From: Umezawaea sp049997955
GTDB lineage: Bacteria; Actinomycetota; Actinomycetes; Mycobacteriales; Pseudonocardiaceae
DNA length: 64,000 nt
Assembly: GCA_049997955.1 (NCBI GenBank)
Contig: JAEBDY010000015.1
Coordinates: 224,808-288,807 of the forward strand
Direction of reading: 5' to 3'
The notes under the pieces were generated by a model. It had not been told where the DNA came from, searched no databases, and saw only the letters and a program-made list of their open reading frames with translations. Positions 50,929 through 59,005 of the stretch are shown here, in pieces (positions within the stretch are counted from its first letter, which is position 1; every line of letters starts with the position of its first letter). Both the position numbers and the translations under genes were made by a program.

Positions 50929-52557
50929 TCAGGCCAACTGCACGAGTTCCAGGTAGTCCGCGGACCAGTGGTCCTCGGTTCCGTCGGGAAGCAGGATCAC
51001 CCGCTCGGGCTCAAGCGCCTCGACCGCTCCGGGGTCGTGCGTGACCAGGACGACGGCGCCCTGGTAGCGGCGCAGCGCGTCCAGCACCTGCTCACGGCTG
51101 GCCGGGTCGAGGTTGTTCGTCGGCTCGTCGAGCAGCAGCACGTTCGCCGCGCTGGAGACGAGGCCCGCGAGCGCGAGCCGGGTCTTCTCGCCGCCGGACA
51201 GGGTGCCCGCGAGCTGCTCCAGCTGCTCACCGCTGAACAGGAACGTGCCGAGCAGCTGCCTGAGCTGCTGCTCCTGGGTGTCCGGGGCGGCGTGGCGGAT
51301 GTTCTCCCACACGCTGGCGTCGTGGTCGAGCGTCTCGTGCTCCTGCGCGAAGTAGCCGACCTTCAGACCGTGGCCGGGGATCAGCGACCCCGCGTCCGGC
51401 CGTTCCATCTGGCCGAGCAGGCGCAGCAGGGTCGTCTTGCCCGCGCCGTTGAGGCCGAGGATCACGACGCGCGAACCCTTGTCGATCGCGAGGTCGACAC
51501 CGGTGAAGATCTCCAGCGAGCCGTAGGACTTGCTCAGCCCCTCGGCCATCAGCGGGGTCTTCCCGCACGTGGCGGGCTCCGGGAAGCGGATCTTCGCGAC
51601 CTTGTCCGCCACGCGGGTCTCGTCCAGGCCGGCGAGCATCTTCTCGGCGCGCTTGGCCATGTTCTGCGCGGCGACGGCCTTGGTGGCCTTCGCGCGCATC
51701 TTGTCGGCCTGGGCGAACAGCACGCCCGCCTTCTTCTCGGCGTTCGCGCGCTCGCGGCGGCGGCGCTTCTCGTCCGCGCTGCGCGCTTCGAGGTACTTCT
51801 TCCAGCCCATGTTGTACAGGTCGACCTCGCTGCGGGTGGCGTCGAGGAACCAGACCTTGTTCACGACGTCTTCCAGCAGCTCCACGTCGTGGCTGATCAC
51901 GACGAGGCCGCCCTCGTGCGACTTGAGGAAGCCGCGCAGCCACGTGATCGAGTCGGCGTCGAGGTGGTTCGTCGGCTCGTCGATCAGCAGGATCGTGCTG
52001 GACTTCGCGCCCACACCGGCCTCGGAGGCGGCGAACAGGATGCGTGCCAGCTCGACGCGACGACGCTGTCCGCCGGACAGCGTGCTCAGCGGCTGCGCCA
52101 GGATCCGGTCCGCCAGGCCGAGGTTCGCGCAGATGCGCGCGGCCTCGCTCTCGGCGGCGTACCCGCCGAGCGAGGAGAACCGGTCCTCCAGCTTGCCGTA
52201 GCGGTTGACGGCCTTGTCCAACTCCTTGGGGTCGACCAGTTCCGCCATCGCGGTCTGCGTCTTCTCCATGTCCCGCAGGATCTGGTCGAGGCCGCGGGCG
52301 GAGAGCACGCGGTCCTTCGCGATCACCGACAGGTCGCCTTCGCGCGGGTCCTGCGGCAGGTAGCCAAGTTCACCGGTGCGGCGCACGTCGCCGCCGTAGG
52401 GCTGGCCCTCGCCCGCGAGCACGCGCAGCGACGTCGTCTTGCCCGCGCCGTTGCGGCCGACGAGGCCGATGCGGTCGCCGGGCTGGACGCGGAGGTTGGC
52501 TTCCGAGAGGAGGATGCGCGAACCCGCGCGCAACTCGATGTTGGTAGCCGTGATCAC
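50929..52557 (-). CDS. ABC-F family ATPase
   Basis: 542 aa with two ATPase domains and no membrane segments. First Walker A GLVGRNGAGKTTSLRVLAGE with signature LSGGQRRRVELARIL; second VILGLNGAGKTTLLRLLGQ with LSGGEKTRLALAGLV. Both Walker B glutamates are present (LIDEPTNHLD, LLDEPTNNLD). The charged linker between them (DEKRRRRERANAEKKAGVLFAQADKMRAKATK) is the tRNA-contact arm. ABC-F proteins act on the ribosome E-site, in translation control or antibiotic protection. No antibiotic cluster is next to it, so a housekeeping role is more likely. Confidence 0.92.
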   Translation of the reverse strand: MITATNIELRAGSRILLSEANLRVQPGDRIGLVGRNGAGKTTSLRVLAGEGQPYGGDVRRTGELGYLPQDPREGDLSVIAKDRVLSARGLDQILRDMEKTQTAMAELVDPKELDKAVNRYGKLEDRFSSLGGYAAESEAARICANLGLADRILAQPLSTLSGGQRRRVELARILFAASEAGVGAKSSTILLIDEPTNHLDADSITWLRGFLKSHEGGLVVISHDVELLEDVVNKVWFLDATRSEVDLYNMGWKKYLEARSADEKRRRRERANAEKKAGVLFAQADKMRAKATKAVAAQNMAKRAEKMLAGLDETRVADKVAKIRFPEPATCGKTPLMAEGLSKSYGSLEIFTGVDLAIDKGSRVVILGLNGAGKTTLLRLLGQMERPDAGSLIPGHGLKVGYFAQEHETLDHDASVWENIRHAAPDTQEQQLRQLLGTFLFSGEQLEQLAGTLSGGEKTRLALAGLVSSAANVLLLDEPTNNLDPASREQVLDALRRYQGAVVLVTHDPGAVEALEPERVILLPDGTEDHWSADYLELVQLA

Positions 52558-52708
52558 AGCAAACTCCAGGTGAGGTGGTCATGCGGAAAAGAGGGGTCGG
52601 CGGAGGAGCACGCGCTGGACCTACTCGATCAGGATGACCACGCCACCAGTCTACCGGCTGTGCGCCACCGGGTTCGCCAGATGTGGGCACCGGCATACAT
52701 TCGAGCGC

Positions 52709-53482
52709 ATGACGGAAACGTTCGCAGGCAGGACCGCGCTGGTCACGGGCGCGAGTCGGGGAATCGGTCTTGGCATCGCACACGAACTGCTGACGCTCGG
52801 CGCGTCGGTCGCGATCACCGGGCGCAAACCGGACTCGATCGCCGAGGCAGCGCGGAAGCTGGTCGAGGACACCGGCGCCACCGAGGACCGGGTGCTCGCG
52901 CTGGCGAGCAACGCTGGCAACGACGACGACCGCGCGTCGGCCGTCACCGCGGTCGTGGAGCGGTTCGGGCGGATCGACGTCCTGGTCAACAACACCGGCA
53001 TCAACCCGATCTTCGGCGCTCTGATGGACGCCGACCTCGGCGCCGTGCGGAAGATCTTCGACGTGAACGTGGTGGCGGCACTGGGTTTCACCCAGCTCGT
53101 GTGGAAGGCGTGGATGGCCGAGCACGGCGGCTCGATCGTGAACATCGCGTCGGTGGGCGGGATCCGGTCCACCGGGGCGATCGGCGCCTACGGGGCCAGC
53201 AAGGCCGCGCTGATCCGGCTCACCGAAGAGCTCGCGTGGCAGCTCGGCCCGAAGGTGCGGGTCAACGCCGTCGCGCCCGCCGTGGTGAAGACCAGGTTCG
53301 CCGAGGCGCTCTACACCGGCCGGGAGGACGAGGCGTCCCAGCAGTACCCGATGAAGCGCCTCGGGACCCCCGAGGACGTCGCCCGCCTGGTCGCGTTCCT
53401 CGCCTCCGACGCCGCCGCCTGGATCACCGGCGAGACCGTCCGGGTCGACGGCGGCCTGCTGGCCACCGGCACCCTCGGCTGA
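52709..53482 (+). CDS. SDR-family oxidoreductase
   Basis: 257 aa classical SDR. GASRGIGLGIAH cofactor motif (TGxxxGxG), NNTG (for NNAG) near residue 95, catalytic S in VNIASVGG and Y-G-A-S-K in IGAYGASKAALIR, and the C-terminal DAAAWITGETVRVDGGLL typical of FabG-like enzymes. Probable 3-oxoacyl reductase or alcohol dehydrogenase activity with NAD(P)H. It faces the P450 gene across a perfect terminator hairpin. Confidence 0.9.
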   Translation: MTETFAGRTALVTGASRGIGLGIAHELLTLGASVAITGRKPDSIAEAARKLVEDTGATEDRVLALASNAGNDDDRASAVTAVVERFGRIDVLVNNTGINPIFGALMDADLGAVRKIFDVNVVAALGFTQLVWKAWMAEHGGSIVNIASVGGIRSTGAIGAYGASKAALIRLTEELAWQLGPKVRVNAVAPAVVKTRFAEALYTGREDEASQQYPMKRLGTPEDVARLVAFLASDAAAWITGETVRVDGGLLATGTLG

Positions 53483-53488
53483 TGCCCG

Positions 53489-53526
53489 ACCGGGCCGGGT
53501 GTCCGGTGGCGGACACCCGGCCCGGT
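53489..53526. terminator. bidirectional terminator between SDR and P450 genes
   Basis: A perfect 16-bp stem (ACCGGGCCGGGTGTCC with its complement) around a 6-base loop, 6 bases after the SDR stop and 4 bases before the end of the convergent P450 gene. Confidence 0.8.
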
Positions 53527-53530
53527 GGGG

Positions 53531-54712
53531 TCAGAGGGTGACGAGGAGGGACGACAGGCGCCAGGTCCCGGGGTCGGGGGCGCGGTGCGCCGACGTGACC
53601 GCGAGAGCGGGGAAGCGGCGCAGCAGTGCGGAGAGCGCCACCTCGGTCTGCACCTTCGCGAGCGAGGCGCCGAGGCAGAAGTGCGGCCCATGGCCGAAGC
53701 CGAGGTGTCCCGTGCCGGAGGGTCGGGTGAGGTCCAACTCGTCGGGCGCGGTGAACGCGCGGGGGTCGTGGTTCGCCGCCGCGACGACGGCCGTGACGGC
53801 GTCGCCCTTGTGCACGAGGGTGCCGAACAGCTCGACGTCCTCGGTGGCGTAGCGCGGGATGGCCAGCAGGGTCGGCCCGGACCAGCGGATCAGCTCCTCC
53901 ACGGCGCGCGGCATGAGGGAGTCGTCCGCCCGCAGCGCCGCCAACTGGTCCGGGTGGTCGTGCAGGGCGAGGACGGCGTTCGGGATCAGGTTCGCGGGCG
54001 TCTGGCCCGCCAGCACGAGGTGCCACACCAGCGTGACCAGCTCGTCCTCCCCCAGCCGGTCGCCGTCGGCGTCCCGCACCCGGATGAGGTCCGCGAGGAG
54101 GTCGCCGTCCGGCGCGTCCCGACGGCTCGCGACGGCGGCCTCGGCGCCCGCCATCACCTCGGGGATGGCGTCGGCGAACCCCTGCCCGTAGCCCGCAGCG
54201 ATGTTCGCCGCGTGCTCGCGCCACTTCGGCCGGTCCTCCACGGGGATGCCGACCAGTTCGCAGATCACGTCGATCGGCACCAGCCACGCGAAGTGGCGCA
54301 GCAGGTCCACCGACCCGTCCTCGACGTGCGACGGCAGGTCGTCCAGCAGCCCGTCGACGATCGGCTCGATCCGCGCGCGGAACTCGGCGGCCCGGCGCGC
54401 GGTGAACGCGGGCGACACCAGCCTGCGCAGCCTCGTGTGCTCCGGGCCGTTCATCTCGGACATGGTCCGCATGTACTTCAGGCAGTGCTCCGGGATGCCC
54501 GGCGGGCGGATGAAGCTGTCCGCGTTGATCTCGAACCTGGGGTCGCCGAGCACAGCCCTGGCATCGGCGTGCCTGGTCAGCGCCCACAGCGGGTTCATGC
54601 CGGGGATCAGGATCCTGGCCAGCGGGGCGATCTCCCGCGCGGTCCCGTAGGAGGTGAACGGGTCGCGCACGACGTCGGGGTCGGTCAGGTCGATCTCGGG
54701 GGTGGTGGTCAT
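53531..54712 (-). CDS. cytochrome P450
   Basis: 393 aa soluble bacterial P450. Heme ligand Cys in GFGHGPHFCLGASLAKVQ, ExxR as EELIR, and the I-helix segment VLAGQTPANLIPNAV, where Gln replaces the acid normally before the conserved Thr. That change is seen in some biosynthetic P450s with altered proton delivery. Substrate unknown and no ferredoxin gene is adjacent. ATG at 54710-54712. Confidence 0.9.
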   Translation of the reverse strand: MTTTPEIDLTDPDVVRDPFTSYGTAREIAPLARILIPGMNPLWALTRHADARAVLGDPRFEINADSFIRPPGIPEHCLKYMRTMSEMNGPEHTRLRRLVSPAFTARRAAEFRARIEPIVDGLLDDLPSHVEDGSVDLLRHFAWLVPIDVICELVGIPVEDRPKWREHAANIAAGYGQGFADAIPEVMAGAEAAVASRRDAPDGDLLADLIRVRDADGDRLGEDELVTLVWHLVLAGQTPANLIPNAVLALHDHPDQLAALRADDSLMPRAVEELIRWSGPTLLAIPRYATEDVELFGTLVHKGDAVTAVVAAANHDPRAFTAPDELDLTRPSGTGHLGFGHGPHFCLGASLAKVQTEVALSALLRRFPALAVTSAHRAPDPGTWRLSSLLVTL

Positions 54713-54819
54713 GGGTTCTCCCGGTGTGGCGACGTCAATTCAGATGGTCTCATCATCTGAATGATGACAGTATCTCCAATCGGGACGTGCGGCAAACACC
54801 GGGAGGCGGGGCCGGAGGC

Positions 54820-55311
54820 CTACCCGCTCCGGGGCGTCGACGTGGAACCCACCGGCGTGGAACTCGACGGCGTGGCCCCGGCGGGCGAACCGGTGGGCAC
54901 CACCGGCATCCGAGAAGTGGACGCGGCGGGCCGGGAGGACGGGGACGCGGTGGTCGAGCCGGGAGGGACCACGGGGGCCCGCTCCGACGTCCGCGACTCG
55001 ACCGGCGGCCGGACCGCGGGAGAGGTGGACGGCGGCGAGGACTCGGCGGACTCCTGCACCGACGTGGTGCTCGACGGGCTCGCGGGTTCCACGGGGCCGG
55101 TCGGCACGTCGCCGGGCTTGAACGCCAGCACCAGCACCGCGGCGGCCACGATCGCGGTCGTGCCGACACCGCTGCCGACGACGGCCATCGTGCGCCGCCG
55201 CTTCCGGACGGCTTCGCCACCGCGGATGACGTCGTCCGCCGTGAGCGCCCGTGCGGGCATCGGGGCCGCGCGCAACTGCTCGAAGGTGCTCTTCAGGTCG
55301 TCCTCACGCAC
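54820..55311 (-). CDS. single-pass membrane protein, probable partner of the upstream sigma factor
   Basis: 163 aa. A cytosolic N-terminus of about 40 residues (DDLKSTFEQLRAAPMPARALTADDVIRGGEAVRKRRR), one membrane segment (about 41-65), then an extracellular Ser/Pro/Thr-rich tail. Such proteins following SigE-family sigma genes are often anti-sigma-like, but no zinc ligands or RskA fold are visible. Its start overlaps the sigma gene by eight bases. I call it a co-transcribed membrane partner rather than a proven anti-sigma. Confidence 0.75.
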   Translation of the reverse strand: MREDDLKSTFEQLRAAPMPARALTADDVIRGGEAVRKRRRTMAVVGSGVGTTAIVAAAVLVLAFKPGDVPTGPVEPASPSSTTSVQESAESSPPSTSPAVRPPVESRTSERAPVVPPGSTTASPSSRPAASTSRMPVVPTGSPAGATPSSSTPVGSTSTPRSG

Positions 55312-55828
55312 GGCGAGACACCTCCTGCCACAGATCGGCGTACTGGGGTCCGAGGCGTTGGCGGAGCGTCGCCACGCCTCGGGCGCTCTGGCTCTTGACC
55401 GTCCCCGTCGAGCACCCGAGCGCCGAGGCGGTCTCCGCGACGCTCAGGTCGTGCCAGAACCGCAGCACCAGCACGGCTCGCTGACGGGCGCCGAGGATCG
55501 ACATCGCCTGCCACACGACGAGCCGGTCCTCGACGTGCTCCCCGCCGGAGGGCAACTCCGGCGGGGCGTCCGTCAGCTTCTCCCGCCGCCACCGCATCCG
55601 CCTGCGTTCACCGATGAACGTGCGCACCACGATCTTGCGGGTGTAGGCGGCCAAGCCGTCCTGCCTGGCCGGCTTGGGCCCGGCGAGGTACAGCTTCAGG
55701 AAGGCGGCCTGCACCACGTCCTCGGCCTCGTGCCAGTTCCCGCACAGCAGGTACGCCGTGAAGCGCATCGAATCGGCGGTGAGGTCGAAGTGCCGGGTGA
55801 ACTCGGCGTTCCAGGTCGGGTCGGTCAC
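55304..55828 (-). CDS. SigE-family (ECF) sigma factor
   Basis: 174 aa. Region 2: FTAYLLCGNWHEAEDVVQAAFLKLYL...GLAAYTRKIVVRTFIGERRRMRWRRE; region 4: LGARQRAVLVLRFWHDLSVAETASALGCSTGTVKSQSARGVATLRQRL. This is the short SigE-family type abundant in actinobacteria. GTG start at 55828. First of a two-gene unit with the membrane protein above. Signal unknown. Confidence 0.9.
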   Translation of the reverse strand: MTDPTWNAEFTRHFDLTADSMRFTAYLLCGNWHEAEDVVQAAFLKLYLAGPKPARQDGLAAYTRKIVVRTFIGERRRMRWRREKLTDAPPELPSGGEHVEDRLVVWQAMSILGARQRAVLVLRFWHDLSVAETASALGCSTGTVKSQSARGVATLRQRLGPQYADLWQEVSRRA

Positions 55829-55884
55829 GCGCGGGGTGCTCTCCGGTTCAGCGCTGGGTGGTGGGCACGGGGTGCGAGGACTCC

Positions 55885-55992
55885 GACCGCGGCGAGTTCG
55901 TGGTCGACACCGCGGGCACCGACCGCGGCGAGTTCGTGGTCGACACCGCGGGCACCGACCGCGGGGTGTTCGTCATCGACACCGCGGGCTCG
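55885..55992. repeat. 36-bp tandem repeats, three copies (coding)
   Basis: Two copies (55885-55920 and 55921-55956) are identical; the third (55957-55992) has several changes. Each encodes a 12-residue unit (minus strand: S-V-P-A-V-S-T-T-N-S-P-R) of the secreted protein tail. Confidence 0.85.
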
Positions 55993-56089
55993 GACCGGGG
56001 GGTGGACGACACCGGCGGCTGCGACCAGGCGGGGGTCGTGGCCGCGGGCCGCGAGGACGACGGCACCGGGCGTCCCGTGGACCGCACGG

Positions 56090-56129
56090 GCGCGCTCGGC
56101 GCGGGACGGGCGCGCTCGGCGCGGGACGG
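56090..56129. repeat. 20-bp exact tandem duplication
   Basis: Bases 56090-56109 are repeated exactly at 56110-56129. Length 20 is not a multiple of three, so the duplication shifts the reading frame of the secreted-protein gene. Confidence 0.85.
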
Positions 56130-56352
56130 GCGGACGACGTGGGCGCAGGCGCCTGCTCGCCGCCACCGGAGGCGAGGGCGATCGTGGGGACGGCGACGCC
56201 GATCCCACCGAGCACCACGGCACCGGCCACCAGAACGAGTCGTTTGCGCACCAGCTGCTCCTAGGGGTTGGCGGGCGGCTCGACCACCGCCCTCACCCCT
56301 ATCCATGAGATGGGCCGCGAGATCGGTTGCACCCACTTCTCCGAGTTCCCCG

Positions 56353-57012
56353 TCAGCCCGTCCCCGGTGGCCGCACGACGATCTCCACCGCACGGGCCCG
56401 CACCGCCGCCTCGTCGAGCACCGCGCGGCGCGGCTCGGCGACGTCGAGCACCCGCTCCCCCGCCTTGGCGAACACCCCGGCGAGCCGCCGGTCGGCCCGC
56501 AGCACGTCCAGCGCCTGCCGGTCACCGCCCAGCACGACGGCGTCCACCGAGCCCACCTCGGGCGCCAGCACGCGGACGGCGTCCGCGGCGGCGGCCTCCA
56601 GCGCGACCCGCGCCTGCCCCTCGCGCCGCCGCGCGAACCGCTGCTGCGACCAGCCGCCCGCCTTGTTGCGGCCGTGGACCTGGCGGCTGTCGGTGGTCGA
56701 CACCTCCACGACCCCGTTCACCGCGATCCCGACGCTGTGCCCGCCGAGCCGCACCAGCAGCAGGCCGATCCGGCGCGGCACGAGCGCGTGCTCGACGAGT
56801 CCGGCGATCGAGTGCGCGGACAGCGGCGGGAACGGCACGTCCACCTCGGCCCGCGTCCCGTCGACCGCGTGGACCACCAGGTGGTCGCCGTCGACCACCG
56901 TGCGGGAGATCCCGCCGTGGCGGAGGGCGAACCGGTCGAACCAGCCCGCGAGCCGCTCCGGCTCGACCTCGACCGCCCGGCCGCCACCCGCGACCGCGCG
57001 GACGCGGCTCAA
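56353..57012 (-). CDS. acVLRF1-family peptidyl-tRNA hydrolase
   Basis: 219 aa. VEVEPERLAGWFDRFALRHGGISRTVVDGDHLVVHAVDGTRAEVDVPFPPL, then VRLGGHSVGIAVNGVVEVSTTDSRQVHGRNKAGGWSQQRFARRREGQARVALEAAAADAVRVL. The A-G-G-W-S-Q-Q-R-F loop is the release-factor-like GxxQ loop of the Vms1/VLRF1 family. Such proteins hydrolyse peptidyl-tRNA on stalled ribosomes in quality control. TTG at 57010-57012 overlaps the methyltransferase stop by four bases, so translation is coupled to it. Confidence 0.85.
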   Translation of the reverse strand: MSRVRAVAGGGRAVEVEPERLAGWFDRFALRHGGISRTVVDGDHLVVHAVDGTRAEVDVPFPPLSAHSIAGLVEHALVPRRIGLLLVRLGGHSVGIAVNGVVEVSTTDSRQVHGRNKAGGWSQQRFARRREGQARVALEAAAADAVRVLAPEVGSVDAVVLGGDRQALDVLRADRRLAGVFAKAGERVLDVAEPRRAVLDEAAVRARAVEIVVRPPGTG

Positions 57013-57602
57013 GCGGGGGCCACCGCGACCCACACCGGCAGCGGGTGGCCGCTCTCGCCGGGCAGGAGCCGTTGCACGGCACCGAAGCCCGCGAGCGCGA
57101 ACTGCTCGGCCATCTGCTCGGGGGTGAGGACCCGGTGCCGGGTCGCGACCGACGACGAGATCTGCCAGGCCCCGAGCACGCGCTCCAGCTGCACGACCTC
57201 CAGCTCGTAGGACTCGCCGTCGTTCGACCAGTCCCACAGCTGCACGGTCACCTGGCGGCTCTCGCCGCGGCCGAGCACCTTCGGCGGCGCCGTGACCGGG
57301 CGGAGCCTGCTCAGCCGGTCCAGTTCGGGGACGGCGGCCACCAGGACGCCGCCGGGGCGGAGGCACTTGCGGGCGAGCAGGAAGGCCTGGTCGAGCGCGT
57401 TCTCGTGGGCCAGCCTCGGCACGAGGTCGTCACTGGCGCGGACCACGTCCACGACCCGGCCGTAGGGCTGCCGCGTCACGTCCATGAGGTCCAGGATCCG
57501 GTGGTCACCGGGGCCGAGCACGGCCCGAGCGACCTCGACGAGCACGTCCTCCGGCTCGCGGCGTCCGGCGTCGAAATCCTGGCCCGAGGTCACCGTGGAC
57601 AC
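57009..57602 (-). CDS. methyltransferase-like protein lacking the SAM glycine motif
   Basis: About 197 aa. The middle and C-terminus look like a class I methyltransferase (LLARKCLRPGGVLVAAVPELDRL, then VQLWDWSNDGESYELEVVQLERVLGAWQISSSVATRHRVLTPEQMAEQFALAGFGAVQRL). The usual N-terminal motif I (D/E-x-G-x-G-x-G) is absent; in its place is HRILDLMDVTRQPYGRVVDVV. It may be a mini-protein or a methyltransferase that has lost cofactor binding. GTG at 57602 is a guess; a second GTG is three codons on. Confidence 0.6.
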   Translation of the reverse strand: MSTVTSGQDFDAGRREPEDVLVEVARAVLGPGDHRILDLMDVTRQPYGRVVDVVRASDDLVPRLAHENALDQAFLLARKCLRPGGVLVAAVPELDRLSRLRPVTAPPKVLGRGESRQVTVQLWDWSNDGESYELEVVQLERVLGAWQISSSVATRHRVLTPEQMAEQFALAGFGAVQRLLPGESGHPLPVWVAVAPA

Positions 57603-57916
57603 AGTAGGGGTACCCGATCGGGCGTCGCCAGCAGGTGGCCGGTCGGTGGTGGCCCGGCGCGGTCGGCGTCGGACCACCACCGCGGCACGATCGACACCGA
57701 AGGGGGTTTTCCCACACATCCGGCGCCTCGTGCACAATGTTACCGGCGGGTTCACACTGGGCGAACTACCGACGATCACCACTTGACAGAAAGGTGTCGC
57801 CGGGGAAAACGTGTAACCCGTACGGACCAGCCATTGACTCCATCCGGTCGCCACCAACCCCTGAGGTTGGCGGGTAGGGTCACTTGGGCGTGATCTAATG
57901 ACAGCGGGGAGTCACC
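57603..57916. other. divergent regulatory spacer
   Basis: About 314 bases between the divergent methyltransferase and XRE genes. It holds a TTGACA near 57783 without a matching -10, a CCAACC/GGTTGG hairpin near 57853-57869, and GATCTAATGACA just before the XRE start. No gene or RNA could be identified. Confidence 0.3.
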
Positions 57917-58894
57917 ATGACCAACGCTGCCGGTCGACCTACTCTGTCTGTCGAAGACATCGATTCGACGGGCCACGGCAGTCTGGCGCAGCTCCTGACC
58001 ACGGGACCGTTTCCCGAGGCCCTGAGAGCCGCGATCAAAGCGAGTCGGCTCAGCCTGGACCGCATCCAGCACCGCTTGGGCCTGCGCGGGGTCACCATCA
58101 GCGTCGCGACGCTCAGCTACTGGCAGTCGGGTCGACGACGACCCGAGCGACCGGAATCGCTGGAAGCGCTGCGGCATCTCGAGTCCGTCCTGGGTGTCCC
58201 GCAGGCGGGTCTGTCCGCCCTCCTCGGACCACCTCGTCCACGGGGACGGCGCTGCCGCCCCACCACGATGATGCCCATCGACGCGCTCTGGGCGCGGCGT
58301 GAGCGGGTCGCCGACCTGCTCAGCAAGGTGGACACGACGTCCGACGTCAAGCTCGGGCGGATCAGCCAGCACGACCGCATCGAGATCGCCGCCGACGGCG
58401 GTCAGCGCTCCGTCTGGGTGCGGCAGATCCTGCGCGCCGAGCAGGACGGTCCGGACCGCTGGGCACTGGTGTTCGAGACCGAGGAGTCCGACGTGCTGCC
58501 GGAGGTCGCGAACCTCCGCAACTGCCACCTGGGCCGGGTCGCCGAGGACACCGACGCCAACATCATGGTCGCCGAGATGATGTTCGACCGTCCCCTGGCG
58601 CGGGGCGAGACGATCATCATGGAGTACGAGCTGGTCTTCCCCGAGGGGCACTACCCCGCGGGCAACAACACCTTCGCGCGCAAGTTCCGGCTGCCCGTGC
58701 GCGAGTACGTGATCGAGGTCCGGTTCGACCAGTCGAACCTGCCCGCGCGCTGCCAGCAGTACAGCCTGCCCGCCGGTGACGAGACGCCGTCGCGTCGCCG
58801 CAACCTGACGCTCGACAACGCGGGCGGCGTGCACGCCGTCGCCCTCGGCTTCGGGCCCGGCGTCTTCGGCGTCCGCTGGGAATGGCCCAAGTAG
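57917..58894 (+). CDS. XRE-family regulator with a large C-terminal domain
   Basis: 325 aa. The HTH is FPEALRAAIKASRLSLDRIQHRLGLRGVTISVATLSYWQSGRRRPERPESLEALRHLESVLGVP (residues about 32-95). The remaining 230 residues form a beta-rich domain (VWVRQILRAEQDGPDRWALVF, EESDVLPEVANLRNCHLGRVAEDTDANIMVAEMMFD) with no family I know, recurrent in actinobacterial regulators of this length. It probably senses a ligand or protein partner. ATG at 57917. Terminated by a perfect hairpin. Confidence 0.85.
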   Translation: MTNAAGRPTLSVEDIDSTGHGSLAQLLTTGPFPEALRAAIKASRLSLDRIQHRLGLRGVTISVATLSYWQSGRRRPERPESLEALRHLESVLGVPQAGLSALLGPPRPRGRRCRPTTMMPIDALWARRERVADLLSKVDTTSDVKLGRISQHDRIEIAADGGQRSVWVRQILRAEQDGPDRWALVFETEESDVLPEVANLRNCHLGRVAEDTDANIMVAEMMFDRPLARGETIIMEYELVFPEGHYPAGNNTFARKFRLPVREYVIEVRFDQSNLPARCQQYSLPAGDETPSRRRNLTLDNAGGVHAVALGFGPGVFGVRWEWPK

Positions 58895-58914
58895 CCACGT
58901 CCCTCCGCACGCGC

Positions 58915-58950
58915 GAGAACGGCCCCCGCCACCAGGCGGGGGCCGTTCTC
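58915..58950. terminator. bidirectional terminator
   Basis: A perfect 16-bp stem, GAGAACGGCCCCCGCC and its complement, around ACCA. It serves both the XRE gene and the convergent protease gene. Confidence 0.85.
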
Positions 58951-59005
58951 GTACGACGGGGTGGTGGTCGCCCGCGACGTGAGCCGCGGGCGACCACCGG
59001 CCGAA

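Larger units (their letters stand above)
55848..56251 (-). pseudogene. secreted Ser/Pro-rich protein, frameshifted by a 20-bp duplication
   Basis: The ATG near 56251 begins a good signal peptide (MRKRLVLVAGAVVLGG ... ALASGGG). After about 45 codons the frame runs into an exact 20-bp tandem duplication (56090-56129) and continues as Arg/Pro-rich nonsense to a stop near 55973. Removing one copy restores the frame into STGRPVPSSSRPAATTP and then the repeats PAVSTTNSPRSV, ending at 55848: 404 minus 20 bases equals exactly 128 codons. So the gene was intact and the duplication broke it, unless the duplication is an assembly error or phase switch. Function unknown; it follows the sigma/membrane pair on the same strand but is transcribed before it. 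Confidence 0.7.

Noticed and set aside
53489..57602. Natural-product cluster around the P450 and ABC-F genes
   Set aside because: No PKS, NRPS, terpene or RiPP genes are present; the P450 stands alone.
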